The notes beneath the pieces are model-generated. The model made no database searches. It saw only the letters and a list, made by a program, of their open reading frames with translations, and had not been told where the DNA came from. From contig CAJUAS010000013.1 of NCBI GenBank assembly GCA_910584395.1, positions 1 to 39,693 of the forward strand: a stretch of DNA of 39,693 nucleotides. Reading direction: 5' to 3'. Positions 31,095 through 39,556 of this stretch are shown here, piece after piece (the first letter of the stretch is position 1; every line of letters begins with the position of its first letter). Source of the DNA: an uncultured Oscillospiraceae bacterium (lineage in GTDB: Bacteria > Bacillota > Clostridia > Oscillospirales > Oscillospiraceae). Both the position numbers and the translations under genes were made by a program.

Positions 31095-32235
31095 GGGTAT
31101 CGGCCAGCTCCAAGGCCCGTTTGACAATGGCGTCCATGTTGTAATACTGATACTCCGCCAACCGGCCCAGCAGATATAGGTTGGGATATTCGGCGGCCAG
31201 CGCGGCGTATTTGCCATAGAGGGCTTTGTTTTCCGGGTTGATGATGGCGTAGTAGGGGATCTGCCCCTCCTCCCCGGTGAACGCCTTGGAAAACTCCTTC
31301 ATAATGGTGGTTTTCTTGGGGAGGACTTGCCCGGTGAGGTGTTTGAATTCGGTGATGCGGGTAAAGGGCTGATCCACGGTATAGTTCACCGTGCCGTGGG
31401 TCTGATACCACTCCACGGGGTGGGTCTCAAAGACGAAGTCCAGCGTGCGGTAGGGGAGACGGCCGAACCGCCGGTCAAAGAGGTCGTCCACCGCCCCGGA
31501 ATAAATGATCGGGCCTTTGAACGGCTCGCCGTCCACCAAAGTCGTGCCCACCTGCGTGAGGGTGAGGACATCCGCGGCGTCGGTGTTCAGGCGCACCTCG
31601 ATGTTGGGATGGTCCAGCATATTCTGAAAGAGGGCGGTGTAGCCCTCCTGAGGCATCCCCTGATAGGCGTCCTGAAAATAGCGGTCGTCCCGGGAGAGAA
31701 ACACGGGCACGCGGGCGGTGGTGGCGGGGTCGATCTCCTCCGGGGTCTGCCCCCACTGCTTGACGGTGTAGGTCTTGAAGATGTTTTCGTACACATAGTC
31801 CGCCAGATCGGAAAGGGCGGGGTCGTTGCTCTGGCGCAGCTCCAAAATGGTCACCTTCCGCTCCGGGCCGTAGGCGGCCAGCAGCTTTTCCGACAGCTCG
31901 GCGGCGCGGCCTTCAAAGGCGATGTCCAGACTGGTGAGGTTGAAGGGGACGGGCATGAGCTGGCCGTAGACATTGGCCACCACGCGGTGTTCATACTCCC
32001 GCCAGCCGGTGAAGCGGCTCAAAAAGTCATAGACCTCCTTGTGGGAGGTGTGGAAGATATGAGGGCCGTATTTGTGGATGAGAACGCCCTCCGCGTCCAG
32101 ACAGTCATAGGCGTTTCCGCCCACATGGCTGCGGCGCTCCACCACCAGAACCTTCGTGCCGCCCTCGGCCAGCTTGCGGGCCACGGTCGCCCCGGCAAAG
32201 CCGGCGCCGATGACCAACGCGTATCGTTGAGACAT
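31090..32235 (-). CDS. glf: UDP-galactopyranose mutase
   Basis: A flavoenzyme that converts UDP-galactopyranose to UDP-galactofuranose, the donor for Galf-containing polysaccharides. The 381-residue protein starts with the FAD-binding ALVIGAGFAGATVA and VVERRSHVGGNAYD, then HKYGPHIFHTS, PVPFNLTSL and late NTGRKYPYY-like substrate residues, here less exact (ALYGKYAAL). The start MSQRYALV is chosen for AAGGTGA 5 nt upstream. Its stop codon lies inside a short palindrome (31066-31094). Confidence 0.95.
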   Translation of the reverse strand: MSQRYALVIGAGFAGATVARKLAEGGTKVLVVERRSHVGGNAYDCLDAEGVLIHKYGPHIFHTSHKEVYDFLSRFTGWREYEHRVVANVYGQLMPVPFNLTSLDIAFEGRAAELSEKLLAAYGPERKVTILELRQSNDPALSDLADYVYENIFKTYTVKQWGQTPEEIDPATTARVPVFLSRDDRYFQDAYQGMPQEGYTALFQNMLDHPNIEVRLNTDAADVLTLTQVGTTLVDGEPFKGPIIYSGAVDDLFDRRFGRLPYRTLDFVFETHPVEWYQTHGTVNYTVDQPFTRITEFKHLTGQVLPKKTTIMKEFSKAFTGEEGQIPYYAIINPENKALYGKYAALAAEYPNLYLLGRLAEYQYYNMDAIVKRALELADTL

Positions 32236-32257
32236 AATTTCACCTTTTTCCTTCTCT

Positions 32258-32287
32258 AAAAAAAAGTGAGGGGAGCGTCGCTCACCC
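32258..32287 (-). promoter_or_regulatory. possible attenuator in the glf leader
   Basis: In the glf 5' leader a weak hairpin (GGGTGAGC / GCTCCC, 3-nt loop) is followed four bases later by T8. It could terminate transcription before glf. The stem is short, so the call is tentative. Confidence 0.25.
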
Positions 32288-32318
32288 GTCACGCGATTTT
32301 TCCTCATGGGGTAGGGTT

Positions 32319-32347
32319 ATTATAGACCTATTATCTGGAAATTACAA
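32319..32347 (-). promoter_or_regulatory. sigma-A-type promoter for glf
   Basis: TTGTAA and a perfect TATAAT are separated by 17 bp on the minus strand, ending about 85 bp before the glf start. The -35 abuts the stop codon of the upstream FAD-dehydrogenase gene. Confidence 0.6.
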
Positions 32348-32348
32348 G

Positions 32349-33941
32349 TTAAATTTGCGTTGCCACCGCTTCTGCGACGCGGATACCGTCCGCTGCCGCC
32401 GAGGCGATCCCTCCGGCCCAGCCCGCCCCCTCGCCGGCGGGGTACAGTCCGCGCAGGGGGGAGGACAGGCTCTCCCCCCGCAGCAGCCGCACCGGGGAGG
32501 ACGAGCGGGTCTCCACCCCGGTGAGCAGAGCCGCCGGGTCGTCGAAGCCGGGCAGCCTGCGGCCCAGAAGAGGCAGAGCTTCCCGGAGAGAATCGGTGAC
32601 AAAGGTGGGCAGACAGCCGTCCATCGCTGCGGCGGTCACGCCGGGACGGTAAGTGGGGACGATGGAAGAGGTCAGGGAGGGCTTGCTCTTCGTCAAAAAG
32701 GAACTCACCGTCTGGGCGGGGGCGTAAAAGCCGCCGCCCCCCAGCCGGAAGGCAAGCTCCTCCCACTGCCGCTGAAAGGCCAGCCCCGCCAAGGGGTCGG
32801 GACTGCCAAAGTCGGCGGGGGTGACGCTGACCAATAGTCCTCCGTTGATGTTCTGGCCGTCTCTGGCGCGGTAACTCATGCCGTTGGTCACTACGCCGCC
32901 CTCCTCCGACGCGCTGCACACCACCTGTCCGCCGGGACAGACGCAGAAGGAGAACACCCCCCGCCCGTTTGCAAGGTGGCAGGAGAGCTTGTAGGACGCG
33001 GCGGGGAGCTTGTTCCACGCCCCGCCGAACTGCTGGCGGGAGACCGCCTCCTGACTGTGTTCAATGCGTACGCCGATGGCAAAGGCCTTGGCCTCCATGG
33101 GGACGCCGGCGGCTTGGAGCATATGGAAGGTGTCCCGGGCGGAGTGGCCGGGGGCTAAAATGAGACAGTCGCAGGGCAGGGCGTAACCGCCGGAAGGGGT
33201 GGAGACCTCGATGCCCTGCAAAGCGCCGTTGGCCGTTTTCAGCCCGGTGAGGGTGTGCTGAAACCGAATATCGCACCCCTGCCGCAACAGCTCAGCACGC
33301 AGCTTCGCCACCACCAGCCGCAGATTGTCCGTGCCCACATGGGGCTTTTGCACATAGAGGATGTCCTCGGGTGCGCCGAATTCCACAAAGGTCTCCAGCA
33401 CGGCGGTGAGCCGGGGGTCGTGGATGCCGGTGTTCAGCTTGCCGTCGGAAAAAGCCCCTGCGCCCCCCTCACCGAAGAGGACGTTGGAGTTTTCCTCCAA
33501 GATCCCGTCTGACCACAGCCGCTCCACGTCGCGGGAGCGCTCCTCCACGCTCTTGCCCCGCTCCAGCACGATGGGGGGCAGCCCGGCCCGGGCCAGAAAC
33601 AGCGCGGCGAACAGCCCTGCCGGGCCCATGCCCACCACCACCGGGCGCAGGGCCTTGGGGTCGCGGCGCAGGGCGGGGAAGACGTAAGGTCTCGTGTCCG
33701 CGGAGGTGATCTTGTTGCCCTTGGCGCGGGCCAGAATGCTGCGCTCTTGAGCCTCGGAAAGGGCGCAGCGCACCGCGCAGACGTAGTGAACGTCGCTTTT
33801 GCGCCGGGCGTCGATGGACTGGCGCACCAGACGCAGTTGACGAAGGTGGTCAGGCCGGACGCCCAGCGCGGCGGCGGTCTTTTCGCGCAGATCTTCCATA
33901 CCGCCGTCTATGGAGATATGTAAGTCATTCACTTGAAGCAC
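32349..33941 (-). CDS. FAD-dependent dehydrogenase (COG2509-type)
   Basis: A flavoprotein of 530 residues whose reaction is not known. An N-terminal alpha-beta domain is followed by FAD-binding VVVGMGPAGLFAALFLARAG at about 100-120 and GEGGAGAFSDGKL. A mid-region LAPGHSARDTF and a C-terminal GLYPAGEGAGWAGGI, typical of this large clade, come next. The GTG start is 7 nt after GGAGG. Two nearby upstream in-frame starts would contain the site. It is transcribed in the direction of glf but seems to be its own unit, because glf has its own promoter. Confidence 0.88.
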   Translation of the reverse strand: MLQVNDLHISIDGGMEDLREKTAAALGVRPDHLRQLRLVRQSIDARRKSDVHYVCAVRCALSEAQERSILARAKGNKITSADTRPYVFPALRRDPKALRPVVVGMGPAGLFAALFLARAGLPPIVLERGKSVEERSRDVERLWSDGILEENSNVLFGEGGAGAFSDGKLNTGIHDPRLTAVLETFVEFGAPEDILYVQKPHVGTDNLRLVVAKLRAELLRQGCDIRFQHTLTGLKTANGALQGIEVSTPSGGYALPCDCLILAPGHSARDTFHMLQAAGVPMEAKAFAIGVRIEHSQEAVSRQQFGGAWNKLPAASYKLSCHLANGRGVFSFCVCPGGQVVCSASEEGGVVTNGMSYRARDGQNINGGLLVSVTPADFGSPDPLAGLAFQRQWEELAFRLGGGGFYAPAQTVSSFLTKSKPSLTSSIVPTYRPGVTAAAMDGCLPTFVTDSLREALPLLGRRLPGFDDPAALLTGVETRSSSPVRLLRGESLSSPLRGLYPAGEGAGWAGGIASAAADGIRVAEAVATQI

Positions 33942-33975
33942 AAAAACGCCTCCTTCCTTGGGGGGTAACGGCATG

Positions 33976-34006
33976 AAAAACGCCGGTTCGCAAGAACCGG
34001 CGTTTT
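33976..34006 (-). terminator. intrinsic terminator of rplS
   Basis: The 11-bp stem AACGCCGGTTC / GAACCGGCGTT with a 4-nt loop is followed on the minus strand by a T5 run. It starts about 20 bp after the rplS stop codon. Confidence 0.75.
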
Positions 34007-34027
34007 GGGTGCGAGGTTGGGGAGAGC

Positions 34028-34369
34028 TTACAGCTTCTCCTGAAGCTTGGCGCTCTTACCCACGCGGTCGCGCAGGTAGTAGAGCTTGGCACGGCGCACC
34101 TTGCCGTGGCGAACCAGCTCGATCTTCTCGATGGAAGGCGCATGGACGGGGAAGACCTTCTCCACGCCGATGCCGAAGGACACGCGGCGGACGGTGATGG
34201 TCTCGGCGATGCCGCCGTGCTTTTTGGCGATGACCGTGCCCTCAAAGACCTGAATGCGCTCGCGAGAGCCTTCCTTGACCTTGATGTGGACGCGGACGGT
34301 GTCGCCGATCTGGGCGTCGGGGGCTTCGGCCTTCATGTTTTTCTGGTTGAAGAGATCAAGTGTGTTCAT
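34028..34369 (-). CDS. rplS: 50S ribosomal protein L19
   Basis: A component of the large subunit at the 30S-50S interface. The 113-residue length is normal. Family marks are GDTVRVHIKVKEGSRERIQVFEGTVIAKK, RRVSFGIGVEKVFPVHAPSIEKIEL and the basic C-terminal KVRRAKLYYLRDRVGKSAK. The ATG follows AGGAGG by 8 nt. It has its own strong promoter and a terminator, so it is a single-gene unit here, without the trmD and rimM genes that usually precede it. Confidence 0.98.
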   Translation of the reverse strand: MNTLDLFNQKNMKAEAPDAQIGDTVRVHIKVKEGSRERIQVFEGTVIAKKHGGIAETITVRRVSFGIGVEKVFPVHAPSIEKIELVRHGKVRRAKLYYLRDRVGKSAKLQEKL

Positions 34370-34448
34370 GGATATTTCCTCCTATTGATAGGCGTTCATG
34401 GGCATTTTCGCAAAACCCCAGAGGATCACCCTTTCTTGAGACTTGGGT

Positions 34449-34477
34449 ATTATACCATCGCGAACTGGAAAATGCAA
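34449..34477 (-). promoter_or_regulatory. strong sigma-A promoter for rplS
   Basis: TTGCAT and a perfect TATAAT are separated by 17 bp on the minus strand, with a TGG extended -10. It drives a roughly 70-nt leader before rplS. Confidence 0.65.
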
Positions 34478-34511
34478 GCCTTTTTTACTTTTTGTGTGGT
34501 TTGGTTGTCCC

Positions 34512-35216
34512 TTAGTACTGTAGGACTAAGTCGTCGATGTCCTGAAAGTCGGTGGAGGAGAGGGTGTAATCTCCGCCGCTGCCGGGGGTGACCAGCACCA
34601 GCTTGGTCACCGCCGGGCCGGTGGTGATGGCGTCCAGACGGGCGTACAGGTAATCGTAGACCTCCTGCGCCCACTTGGACTCAAAGTTTTCGCGGGCCTT
34701 CCGGATCTGGGCGGAGGTCATATCCGCCTGCTTTTCCTCGCTGGGGAGGGGATGGGCCTTCTCAAAATCGGCGCGGAGCTTGGCGTAGCCGTCGGCGTAG
34801 GCGGCCTGAAAGAACGTGACGGGGGTGACGGACACCTCCACGCAATAACGGCCGTGATCCAGCGGGGCGGCCTGAACCACGGTGTAGGACGCCTTGGCGT
34901 ACACCTGCTTCAGAAGCTCCAGATAGTCGGCTTTCAGGTCGCTTTTGAGGAAAACCTCGTCAAGCTCGAAGCGGACGGCGAGACGCTGGGAAAACTCCAT
35001 GTCCAGATTCTTCTCAAAGGTCTCCTGCGTGTCCTCGGCGGTGATGTCCATAAGCCGGAGGTAGTCGCCGCCCGGCGCGCCGGTATACGTCTCGTCCAGA
35101 AGGCCGCGGACGTAGAGGGCGGCGTTATATTGGTTGATCTGGGCCTGCGTGGTGGAACAGCCCGCACACAGCAGCAGACAGAGGCACAGGGCAGCAGAGA
35201 GCAGTCGTTTTTTCAT
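34512..35216 (-). CDS. putative lipoprotein of unknown function
   Basis: Family not recognised. The 234-residue protein has a Sec/lipoprotein signal: MKKRLL, a hydrophobic stretch and the lipobox LCAGC at about residues 15-19, so the mature protein is probably anchored outside the membrane. The remainder is acidic and helical, with many Tyr/Asp residues and no recognised catalytic motif. The ATG follows GGGGAG by 8 nt and lies 5 bp past the PepV stop, so the two may be co-transcribed. Confidence 0.8.
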   Translation of the reverse strand: MKKRLLSAALCLCLLLCAGCSTTQAQINQYNAALYVRGLLDETYTGAPGGDYLRLMDITAEDTQETFEKNLDMEFSQRLAVRFELDEVFLKSDLKADYLELLKQVYAKASYTVVQAAPLDHGRYCVEVSVTPVTFFQAAYADGYAKLRADFEKAHPLPSEEKQADMTSAQIRKARENFESKWAQEVYDYLYARLDAITTGPAVTKLVLVTPGSGGDYTLSSTDFQDIDDLVLQY

Positions 35217-35221
35217 GGCTC

Positions 35222-36634
35222 TTACTCCCCGCACAGCTCAAAAATGGCCTGAGTGAAGATCTTCGCGCTGAGCAGAAGGTTGTCCACGCTGGCCTGCTCG
35301 TTGGCGGCGTGCATTTTGGGGTCAAAGCCGGGGAAGTCGCAGCCGAAGGCCACCCCGCCGGGGATATCGTGGACGTAAGTGCCGCCGCCGATGGCGATGG
35401 GCTTGGGGTCTTCCACTCCGGTATACATACTGTAGCAGCGGAGCAGGGTCTTGACCAGAGGGGAATCGGCGCTGACGCAGTGGACGGAGGTCATGTCCGG
35501 GTCGCCCAGAATGGAGATGCCGTGGCGGCGGAAGGCCTCCTCGCAGACGCCCTTGCAGTTGAACTGGTTGGCGCACAGGGGGAAGCGGACGTCAAACTTG
35601 GCCTTGAAGCGGGTGGAGGTCATGGTGAGCAGGGCCAGATTCAAGGTCAGCTCGCCGCTTTCCGGGTCGGCCTGCGCAATACCCAGACCCTTGCCCCGGG
35701 TGTCGCCGAAGGGAAACAGCTCATGGAGAGAGCGGAGATAGCGGGTGCTGGTGCAGTCCGCCAGCGGCAAAAGGGACAGTGCCGCCAGCAGCGCCTGAAT
35801 GGCGTTGATGCCCCCCTCCGGGGAGGCGGCGTGGGCATTTTTGCCCGCGCAGTGGAGACAGACGCCGCCCTTTACGTCCTTGGCGGTGAGAACAGCTCCC
35901 GTGGCGGAGGTGACCTGATCGCAGGCGGTGGTGACCTGCGCGGCGGCCAGACCTAAAATGGTGCATTCCGCTTCGGGAGGGACGACGTTGTGGCGGAAAC
36001 CGCCCTTAAAGGAGGTGACCCGGGGGGTGGCGGACTCGTCCGCCCACGCCGCGCCAAAATCGGGATGATAGTGGCCCTTTTCAATGTGGATGACGGGGAA
36101 GTCCGCGTCGGGGGTAAAGGAGTAGGGGGCAAAGGGCTCGCGGGCGTAGTAGTAGGCGATGTCCTCGCTGCCCGATTCCTCGTCCGTGCCCATGACCAGC
36201 TTCACATTTTTGGCCGTGCCGCCCAAGTCCTTCACCGCCGCCATAGCCAAAAGGGCGGCGCAGAGCGGGCCTTTGTCGTCGCTGACCCCCCGGCCGTAGA
36301 GCATTCCGTCCTTCTCCACGCAGGTGTAGGGGTCGGTGTCCCAGCCTGTGCCCTCGCCCACCACGTCCAGATGGGCGAGAATGTGGAGCTGGGTGGGGGC
36401 GTCGTTCAGGTCGGCCAGACCCACATAGCCGTCGTAATTGCGGGTGGCGAAGCCCAGCTCGTCCGCCAGCTTCAGCGCCTCCTCCAGCGCAGCCTTCGGG
36501 CCTGCGCCAAAGGGCGCGCCGGGCTGGGCCGGACCTTTGACGCTCTTGACGGACACCAGACGGGAGACGGCGTCAATGAGCCGGGCGCGGACGGCGGGGT
36601 CGTCAAAGTACTGGTCGATCTTCTCTTTTTTCAT
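35222..36634 (-). CDS. pepV: M20 family dipeptidase (PepV-like)
   Basis: A zinc dipeptidase of the PepV/Sapep branch of family M20, probably cytoplasmic. The 470-residue protein has the metal and catalytic residues of the family: HILAHLDVVGEG (His), GRGVSDDKGP (Asp) and MGTDEESGSED (Glu-Glu). AIGGGTYVHDIPGG and a final zinc ligand HAANE follow near the C-terminus. The start MKKEKIDQYF is 8 nt after GGAGG. It is preceded by a YheO-like regulator on the same strand, which probably controls it. Confidence 0.93.
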   Translation of the reverse strand: MKKEKIDQYFDDPAVRARLIDAVSRLVSVKSVKGPAQPGAPFGAGPKAALEEALKLADELGFATRNYDGYVGLADLNDAPTQLHILAHLDVVGEGTGWDTDPYTCVEKDGMLYGRGVSDDKGPLCAALLAMAAVKDLGGTAKNVKLVMGTDEESGSEDIAYYYAREPFAPYSFTPDADFPVIHIEKGHYHPDFGAAWADESATPRVTSFKGGFRHNVVPPEAECTILGLAAAQVTTACDQVTSATGAVLTAKDVKGGVCLHCAGKNAHAASPEGGINAIQALLAALSLLPLADCTSTRYLRSLHELFPFGDTRGKGLGIAQADPESGELTLNLALLTMTSTRFKAKFDVRFPLCANQFNCKGVCEEAFRRHGISILGDPDMTSVHCVSADSPLVKTLLRCYSMYTGVEDPKPIAIGGGTYVHDIPGGVAFGCDFPGFDPKMHAANEQASVDNLLLSAKIFTQAIFELCGE

Positions 36635-36652
36635 GGGTGATCCCTCCAAAAA

Positions 36653-37285
36653 TCAGGCTTCCTCTTGGGCGTTGAGCTGGTCGAGGTATTTGTAGACCGT
36701 GTAGCGGGACACTTGAAGCCGCTTGGCGACATAGGGGACGGACTTGCGGAAGGAGAACGCGTTTTTCTGCTCCAAAAGGGCGACGATCTTGATGCGGTCG
36801 GATTTGGTGAGGGCACTGACCGGCTTGCCAATGGCGGCGAGACACTCGTCAAAGATCTGGGCGAGACCGTTGTCGCCCCCTTGCCACAAGGCGGACTGGA
36901 GATCCGCGTCGGCGCTCATCAGATCCACCAAAATGCGGTTGGCAAAGACCAGAGAGGAGTAGTCGAAGTCGATGCCCAGAGCCAGATTGTAGTCCTCACC
37001 GATCATATGGAAGGTGGAGGACTTGATCTGAGACCCGGAGGGGGTGGTGGCGTAGAGGTTGACAAAGTCGGTGGTCATGGCTGTTTCGTCAATGAGGCGG
37101 CCCGAGCCCATAATGTCCAGCGTAGAGCCAACCTCCCGGCCGGAAACCTGCCCGTTATAGATGGAGAGGATGGGGTGGCTGGGGTCGGACATATTCTGCA
37201 CCAGCGTCTCGCAGGAAGAGCCGAACATCTCGGCGATGCCCCGGGCGGTGCGGTCAAGAAATTCAAAGGCTTCGTCTCTGGTCAT
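36653..37285 (-). CDS. YheO-like transcriptional regulator (PAS-like sensor plus HTH)
   Basis: A 210-residue regulator of the YheO/DauR type. The N-terminal PAS-like domain (about 1-125; CETLVQNMSDPSHPILSIYNGQVSGREVG) is followed by a C-terminal helix-turn-helix (about 165-210; RIKIVALLEQKNAFSFRKSVPYVAKRLQVSRYTVYKYLD). The start MTRDEAF is 7 nt after AAAGGAGG. It lies 18 bp upstream of the pepV start, so it probably senses a small molecule linked to peptide or amino-acid use. The ligand is unknown. Confidence 0.9.
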   Translation of the reverse strand: MTRDEAFEFLDRTARGIAEMFGSSCETLVQNMSDPSHPILSIYNGQVSGREVGSTLDIMGSGRLIDETAMTTDFVNLYATTPSGSQIKSSTFHMIGEDYNLALGIDFDYSSLVFANRILVDLMSADADLQSALWQGGDNGLAQIFDECLAAIGKPVSALTKSDRIKIVALLEQKNAFSFRKSVPYVAKRLQVSRYTVYKYLDQLNAQEEA

Positions 37286-37319
37286 GGGGTCGCCTCCTTT
37301 GTCAAACGGTATCGAATCT

Positions 37320-37348
37320 ATTTTACACCGGGGGTTGACAAAATGCAA
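37320..37348 (-). promoter_or_regulatory. sigma-A-type promoter for the YheO-like regulator and pepV
   Basis: TTGCAT and TAAAAT are separated by 17 bp on the minus strand, about 35 bp before the regulator's start. The -35 reaches to within 3 bp of the stop codon of the AGCS symporter gene. Confidence 0.5.
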
Positions 37349-37351
37349 GGG

Positions 37352-38689
37352 TTACCCTTTTCGCCGCTTTGGGAGAAAGGCGAGGGCTTGCGGGGAGAGG
37401 AGGATCAGGGCGGTCAGGTTTGGAAGGGCCATGAGGCCGTTGGTCAGGTCGGCAAGCTGCCACACCGCCCCCACCTCCCCAACGCTGCCCGCCACGATGC
37501 ACAGAAGAAACACCACACGGAAGGCGGGGATGGCCCGGCCGCCGCCCCACAGGAAGGAGAGGGCGCGCTCGCCATAGTATCCCCAGCCCAGCAGGGAGGT
37601 GTAGGCGAAGAGCAGGAGGGATACGGACACCAAAATCGGGCCAAACCTCCCCAGCGTCACGCCAAAGGAGGCGGCGCACAGGGGCGCGCCCAGATACTCG
37701 GCGGGGATGCCGCCGGGAACATATACGCCGGCGGTGAGGATGACCAGCGCGGTGACGGTGCAGACAAGGAGGGTGGAGATGAACACCTCCACCATACCCC
37801 AGCAGCCCTCTTCGGTGGGGGTAGAGCCGCCGGCGGCGGCGTGGGCCATGGCGGAAGAGCCGAGACCCGCCTCGTTGGTGAACACCCCTCGCGCCACGCC
37901 GTAGCGCAGGGCCAGCGCGGCGGTATATCCGCCGCAGGCGGCCTGCGGGCGGAACGCCCCCTGAAAAATGGCTTCCATGGCGGCGGGGAGGTATGCCCGG
38001 CGGAGGAGCAGCGCCGCCGCCCCGCCGAAGAGAAACAGCCCCGCCATCAGCGGGACGAGCCGTTCGCTCACCTTGCCCACCCGCCCGATGCCGCCAAACA
38101 GCACGATGCCCACTGCCAGCGCGGTGAAGATCCCGGCGGAGACAGGCGCGATGTTTGCCGAGGCGCGCAGGGCGGTGGAGATGGAGTTGGACTGCACCAT
38201 AGCGCCCCCGGCCAGCGAGGCAAAGACGCAGGATAGCGAAAAGGCGGCGGCAAGGGGCTTTCCCATGCGTTTCAGGCCGCGGGCCATGTAGCACATCGGC
38301 CCGCCTGCGGCGGCGCCGTCCGCCGCGACCTCCCGGTAGGCCGCCGCCAAGGCTTTTTCTGCAAAGCCCGTCATCATCCCCAGCAGGGCGGACACCCACA
38401 TCCAGAACACCGCCCCCGGCCCGCCGAAAAAGATGGCGGTGGCCACCCCGGCGATGCTCCCCGTGCCGATGGTGGAGGCCAGAGCGGTGGCCAGCGCCTG
38501 AAACTGGGTCAGCCCGCCGCTTCTTGGCCGGGCGAGGGAGACTTTTAAGGGGCGCAGCCAACGGTGGGGGGCAAATTGAAAAAAGCCGGAGCGCAGGGTA
38601 TAGTATCCCCCCACCAGCAGGAATAGGCAAAGCAGCCAAGGATTCCAAAGGGCGTTGGCCCACCTCTCCACAAGGGACAAAAAAGACAC
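37352..38689 (-). CDS. sodium:alanine/glycine symporter (AGCS family)
   Basis: A Na+-coupled amino-acid importer of about 445 residues with ten to eleven hydrophobic segments. AGCS marks are ATALASTIGTGSIAGVATAIFFGGPGAVFWMW, GFAEKALAAAYRE and TNEAGLGSSAMAHAAA. The start is taken as GTG at 38689, 7 nt after GGAGG. The GTG at 38695 is only 1 nt after that site. The site and start lie in a 12-bp hairpin that also has a downstream T6, so expression may be controlled there. It has no visible promoter of its own and may depend on read-through from folT. Confidence 0.92.
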   Translation of the reverse strand: MSFLSLVERWANALWNPWLLCLFLLVGGYYTLRSGFFQFAPHRWLRPLKVSLARPRSGGLTQFQALATALASTIGTGSIAGVATAIFFGGPGAVFWMWVSALLGMMTGFAEKALAAAYREVAADGAAAGGPMCYMARGLKRMGKPLAAAFSLSCVFASLAGGAMVQSNSISTALRASANIAPVSAGIFTALAVGIVLFGGIGRVGKVSERLVPLMAGLFLFGGAAALLLRRAYLPAAMEAIFQGAFRPQAACGGYTAALALRYGVARGVFTNEAGLGSSAMAHAAAGGSTPTEEGCWGMVEVFISTLLVCTVTALVILTAGVYVPGGIPAEYLGAPLCAASFGVTLGRFGPILVSVSLLLFAYTSLLGWGYYGERALSFLWGGGRAIPAFRVVFLLCIVAGSVGEVGAVWQLADLTNGLMALPNLTALILLSPQALAFLPKRRKG

Positions 38690-38730
38690 GCGCACACCTC
38701 CATAACCATGCTGTTAGAGAGGTATGCGCG
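38679..38730 (-). terminator. hairpin with T6 overlapping the AGCS gene start (folT terminator or attenuator)
   Basis: A 12-bp stem (one G-T pair; CGCGCATACCTC / GAGGTGTGCGCG) plus a 4-bp inner stem lies about 25 bp after the folT stop codon on the minus strand. It contains the ribosome-binding site and start codon of the AGCS gene and is followed by a T6 run. Confidence 0.5.
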
Positions 38731-38755
38731 CGCGGGGAGGTTTAGGACAACGGTC

Positions 38756-39346
38756 TTACCAGTCAATGAGCTTGGCCCGGCGCAAAATGGGCATCAGGGC
38801 GGCGAAGAGGACGCAGAGAATGACCGTCTGAGGGATGAGGGTGATGGCGTTTTTGACCAGACGCTCCATCATAATGACGCGGTATGCCTGACCGCCCAAA
38901 ATGTAGCTCCACAGTGAGCCGAGGATGACATTTTGAATGTTGGTCAGCAGCTTGGCAAAGAAAACCCGGACAGGGAGCATGGAGTTGAAGGGGCGGCGGT
39001 AGAGAAAGAGAGCATAAGTAAAGTTGCCCAGCATGGTGGTGAGCATATAACCGGGGAAATAAGGCCCGGTGGGGTGGAGCAGATAGGTGATGGTGTCCTC
39101 CGCCGCGCCGAACACCAGAGCGTTGACCGGCCCGCCCACCATGGAGCAAAGGGCGCGGGCCATGAATCCCCACGAAATGCGGGCCGCGCCCATGTGGATG
39201 GAGGGGATCAGCCCCAAAGCCCAGCACGCGGCGATCATCAGGGCGGAGAAGGTGAGGATGCGGGGCTTCTTCATGTCGGCCAGAGCCTGCCGCCAGTAGG
39301 CGGCGGAGAAGGGGGACGGATAGCGCGTTTGATCGTTTTCGAGCAT
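38756..39346 (-). CDS. folT: folate ECF transporter substrate-binding (S) component FolT
   Basis: The membrane S-component that binds folate and uses a shared ECF module (EcfA, EcfA', EcfT) encoded elsewhere. The 196-residue protein has about six hydrophobic segments, with FSALMIAACWALGLIPSIHMGAARISWGF near the N-terminus and FGAAEDTITYLLHPTGPYFPGYMLTTML mid-protein, typical of FolT. The ATG follows GGAGG by 7 nt. A probable tetrahydrofolate riboswitch and a promoter precede it, which supports the folate assignment. Confidence 0.93.
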   Translation of the reverse strand: MLENDQTRYPSPFSAAYWRQALADMKKPRILTFSALMIAACWALGLIPSIHMGAARISWGFMARALCSMVGGPVNALVFGAAEDTITYLLHPTGPYFPGYMLTTMLGNFTYALFLYRRPFNSMLPVRVFFAKLLTNIQNVILGSLWSYILGGQAYRVIMMERLVKNAITLIPQTVILCVLFAALMPILRRAKLIDW

Positions 39347-39420
39347 AAAAACACCTCCGATTATGTTGGGCAGACCCCGAAGGGCGGCCGCATAACGGGA
39401 GGATGGAAACGTCCGAAAAT

Positions 39421-39545
39421 GCGGGAGCGGGATGCGGAGGGCGCACTGCGGGAGGTGGAGAAAAAATTCCCTTTCGTCCGGCGGACAACTCCCCGTCCCG
39501 CCGGCACTGATCCCCATGGGGAAACACACGCCGTCCTACTCTGCC
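39421..39545 (-). promoter_or_regulatory. probable tetrahydrofolate (THF) riboswitch upstream of folT
   Basis: The folT leader has the ordered features of the THF riboswitch: 5' AGAGTAG and a P2 stem (GGACGGCG with CGCCCTCC, one mismatch). Next come CAGTG and a P3 stem (CCGGCGG/CCGCCGG) enclosing GACGGGGAG, then ACGAA. The 3' GCATCC-x-GCTCC closes P1. A small CCCCATGGGG hairpin is inserted between the GTGTT and CAGTG parts. It starts about 7 nt after the predicted transcription start, and folT is a known target of this class. Confidence 0.65.
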
Positions 39546-39556
39546 TATGTGAAGCC

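Noticed and set aside
36665..38236. A long plus-strand open frame opposite the YheO-like regulator and AGCS symporter.
   Set aside because: Antisense shadow of recognised genes, rich in His/Gly/Gln as expected from reversed GC-rich codons.
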